A stretch of 64,000 bases of DNA from Amblyornis subalaris (Eukaryota > Chordata > Aves > Passeriformes > Ptilonorhynchidae). Below the pieces are notes generated by a model that did not search any database, was not told the DNA's origin, and worked only from the letters and a program-made list of their open reading frames with translations. Both the position numbers and the translations under genes were made by a program. Where the stretch lies: contig JACAXG010000233.1 of NCBI GenBank assembly GCA_018881555.1, positions 710,787 to 774,786 of the forward strand, in the 5' to 3' direction. This document shows positions 62,982-64,000 of this stretch, piece by piece. Numbering within the stretch: position 1 is the first letter of the stretch; every line of letters begins with the position of its first letter.

Positions 62982-63667
62982 TAGGGGTCAGCTTGTGCCC
63001 AGCCAGCTTAGACAATATCTGGAGGGACTGTGAATCTGTTGCATCTGTGTTGACACAACCTACATGTAATTACAATGTGCAAAGCTGTGGAGTTCAATCC
63101 TGAGAATTTATATATCAGCTTTGCAGTTAATTGCTAACCAATTTCCAAGCCATCCTTCCCTTTTGCCACAGCATACTGAAGTGCTCTAAAGTACAAGAGA
63201 CCCTGCAGAGATATTATTCGTTCCTCCTAGAAATAACCACCTTCAGCTGAAGCACTCTGGGGGAGGTGGTTGAAACACGGATATGATTTGGAAAATGAGG
63301 GCTGAAACAGAGCTTTTACTCACTTCCCTGCAGCTCAGACAATGATGTTTTTTTCTTGTGTGTAAGTACCTAATGTATGCACGGATGTTTTCAAGGGAAT
63401 GTTTTCAAGTTGCTTATCTTGGCCTTTGTCGAGGAAGTGAGCATTCAAGAGGTGCTACATGTATTCAGGTCCTGAGTCTGTTGCTTAGCCCATAGTTCAA
63501 ACATGAATCAACGTCAACTAAAAATAACAGCACTTAGAGCCACGATCCTCATCTGCATAATGGAGCTTATCAGTTTGGTAGCACACCCTGGTACTCCTGC
63601 TCCCTTTCACTGTGGGAAGCAACACGGGGTGCAAAGTGAGCATGTGTGGTAGCAGTAGGTCATGGAT

Positions 63668-63700
63668 AAATATATGCATATATATATATATGTATATGTG
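63668..63700. repeat. (TA)n microsatellite
   Basis: About eight TA units with one GC and one TG interruption, flanked by tatgtgtc. It is a candidate polymorphic marker. Confidence 0.8.
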
Positions 63701-64000
63701 TCTGCGTTAGGAAAGATGTCCTGCATTTTCTTAGCAAATAATTATTGAGAAATGGTAGATCTAACTCAGATTTTCTTTCTAGTCCTGGAGCGGTCTGACT
63801 GGAGACAAAGAATATGATTAACATTATTTTAAGCATATGCTTTTAGCTATGTACTGTGGAAGGCCGAGAAAGTCCAAGCTGAGCAATTAGCCTTTTAGAA
63901 GACTTCTGCACAAACAGAGAGATAAAGGGCAGGTGCTGAAATCAAGAGCTGGTTATTTCTCCCTCAGTCTGTGGGAGGAGATAAATGACGTTAATATGCC

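Larger units (their letters stand above)
60633..64000 (+). other. DYM: DYM intron after exon 3 of the window (5' part, >3.3 kb)
   Basis: The intron begins with gtaagt at 60633 and runs off the window end. It holds one internal CR1 fragment (62806-62981), a T15 tract and TA-rich microsatellites. The terminal DYM coding exon is not seen here. The stretches 60639-62805 and 62982-64000 otherwise show nothing recognisable. Confidence 0.9.

Noticed and set aside
1..64000. CRISPR arrays, operons, bacterial or viral gene clusters
   Set aside because: No regularly spaced repeats and no tightly packed open frames; the spliced DYM exons and CR1 repeats show this is vertebrate nuclear DNA.

Overview
The window is vertebrate nuclear DNA. 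It is AT-rich, intron-dominated sequence with three short spliced coding exons and a dense scatter of CR1 (chicken repeat 1) non-LTR retrotransposon fragments. The CR1 copies end in the octamer ATTCTRTG that is typical of this family, and the two main subfamilies look like those I know from birds, especially songbirds. I therefore infer a bird, probably a passerine. There are no bacterial-style operons, no RNA genes I can defend, and no CRISPR array.

The only protein-coding gene I can support is DYM (dymeclin), on the plus strand. Three consecutive internal exons are present, at 28136-28238, 50918-51100 and 60519-60632. They join in frame with consensus AG/GT splice sites and encode about 133 residues of the C-terminal third of dymeclin, a peripheral Golgi and secretory-pathway protein. 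The exon before them (ending in the residues preceding the Ser-Leu-Phe-Ser block) lies upstream of base 1. The last coding exon (about 50 residues plus 3' UTR) lies beyond base 64000. Everything else is intron: more than 28.1 kb, then 22.7 kb, 9.4 kb and more than 3.3 kb. In birds the block matching human 18q21 (DYM, SMAD genes) is Z-linked, so this is probably Z chromosome; that is inference.

About 32 CR1 pieces cover roughly 9 kb (about 14 percent). Subfamily A carries the 3' tip 'ccttccaacccaaacc'. Subfamily B carries 'ggtcttttccaacctaaa'. A few older copies resemble chicken-type or turtle-type CR1. Orientation is mixed, about half on each strand. Nearly all are 5'-truncated, as expected from target-primed reverse transcription, and the longer ones still show the C-terminal end of the CR1 ORF2 protein. 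Most of the longer open frames in the window are these ORF2 remnants.

The remaining sequence is intronic DNA with short microsatellites, homopolymers and a few perfect inverted repeats. I found no undescribed biological system. The items most worth a second look are a composite CR1 locus at 11.8-12.6 kb, a 3'-truncated CR1 at 62.8 kb, a tail-to-tail CR1 pair at 32.5 kb, several perfect hairpins, an exon-like segment at 1.14 kb, and an unexplained 134-codon antisense frame at 28.6-29.0 kb.
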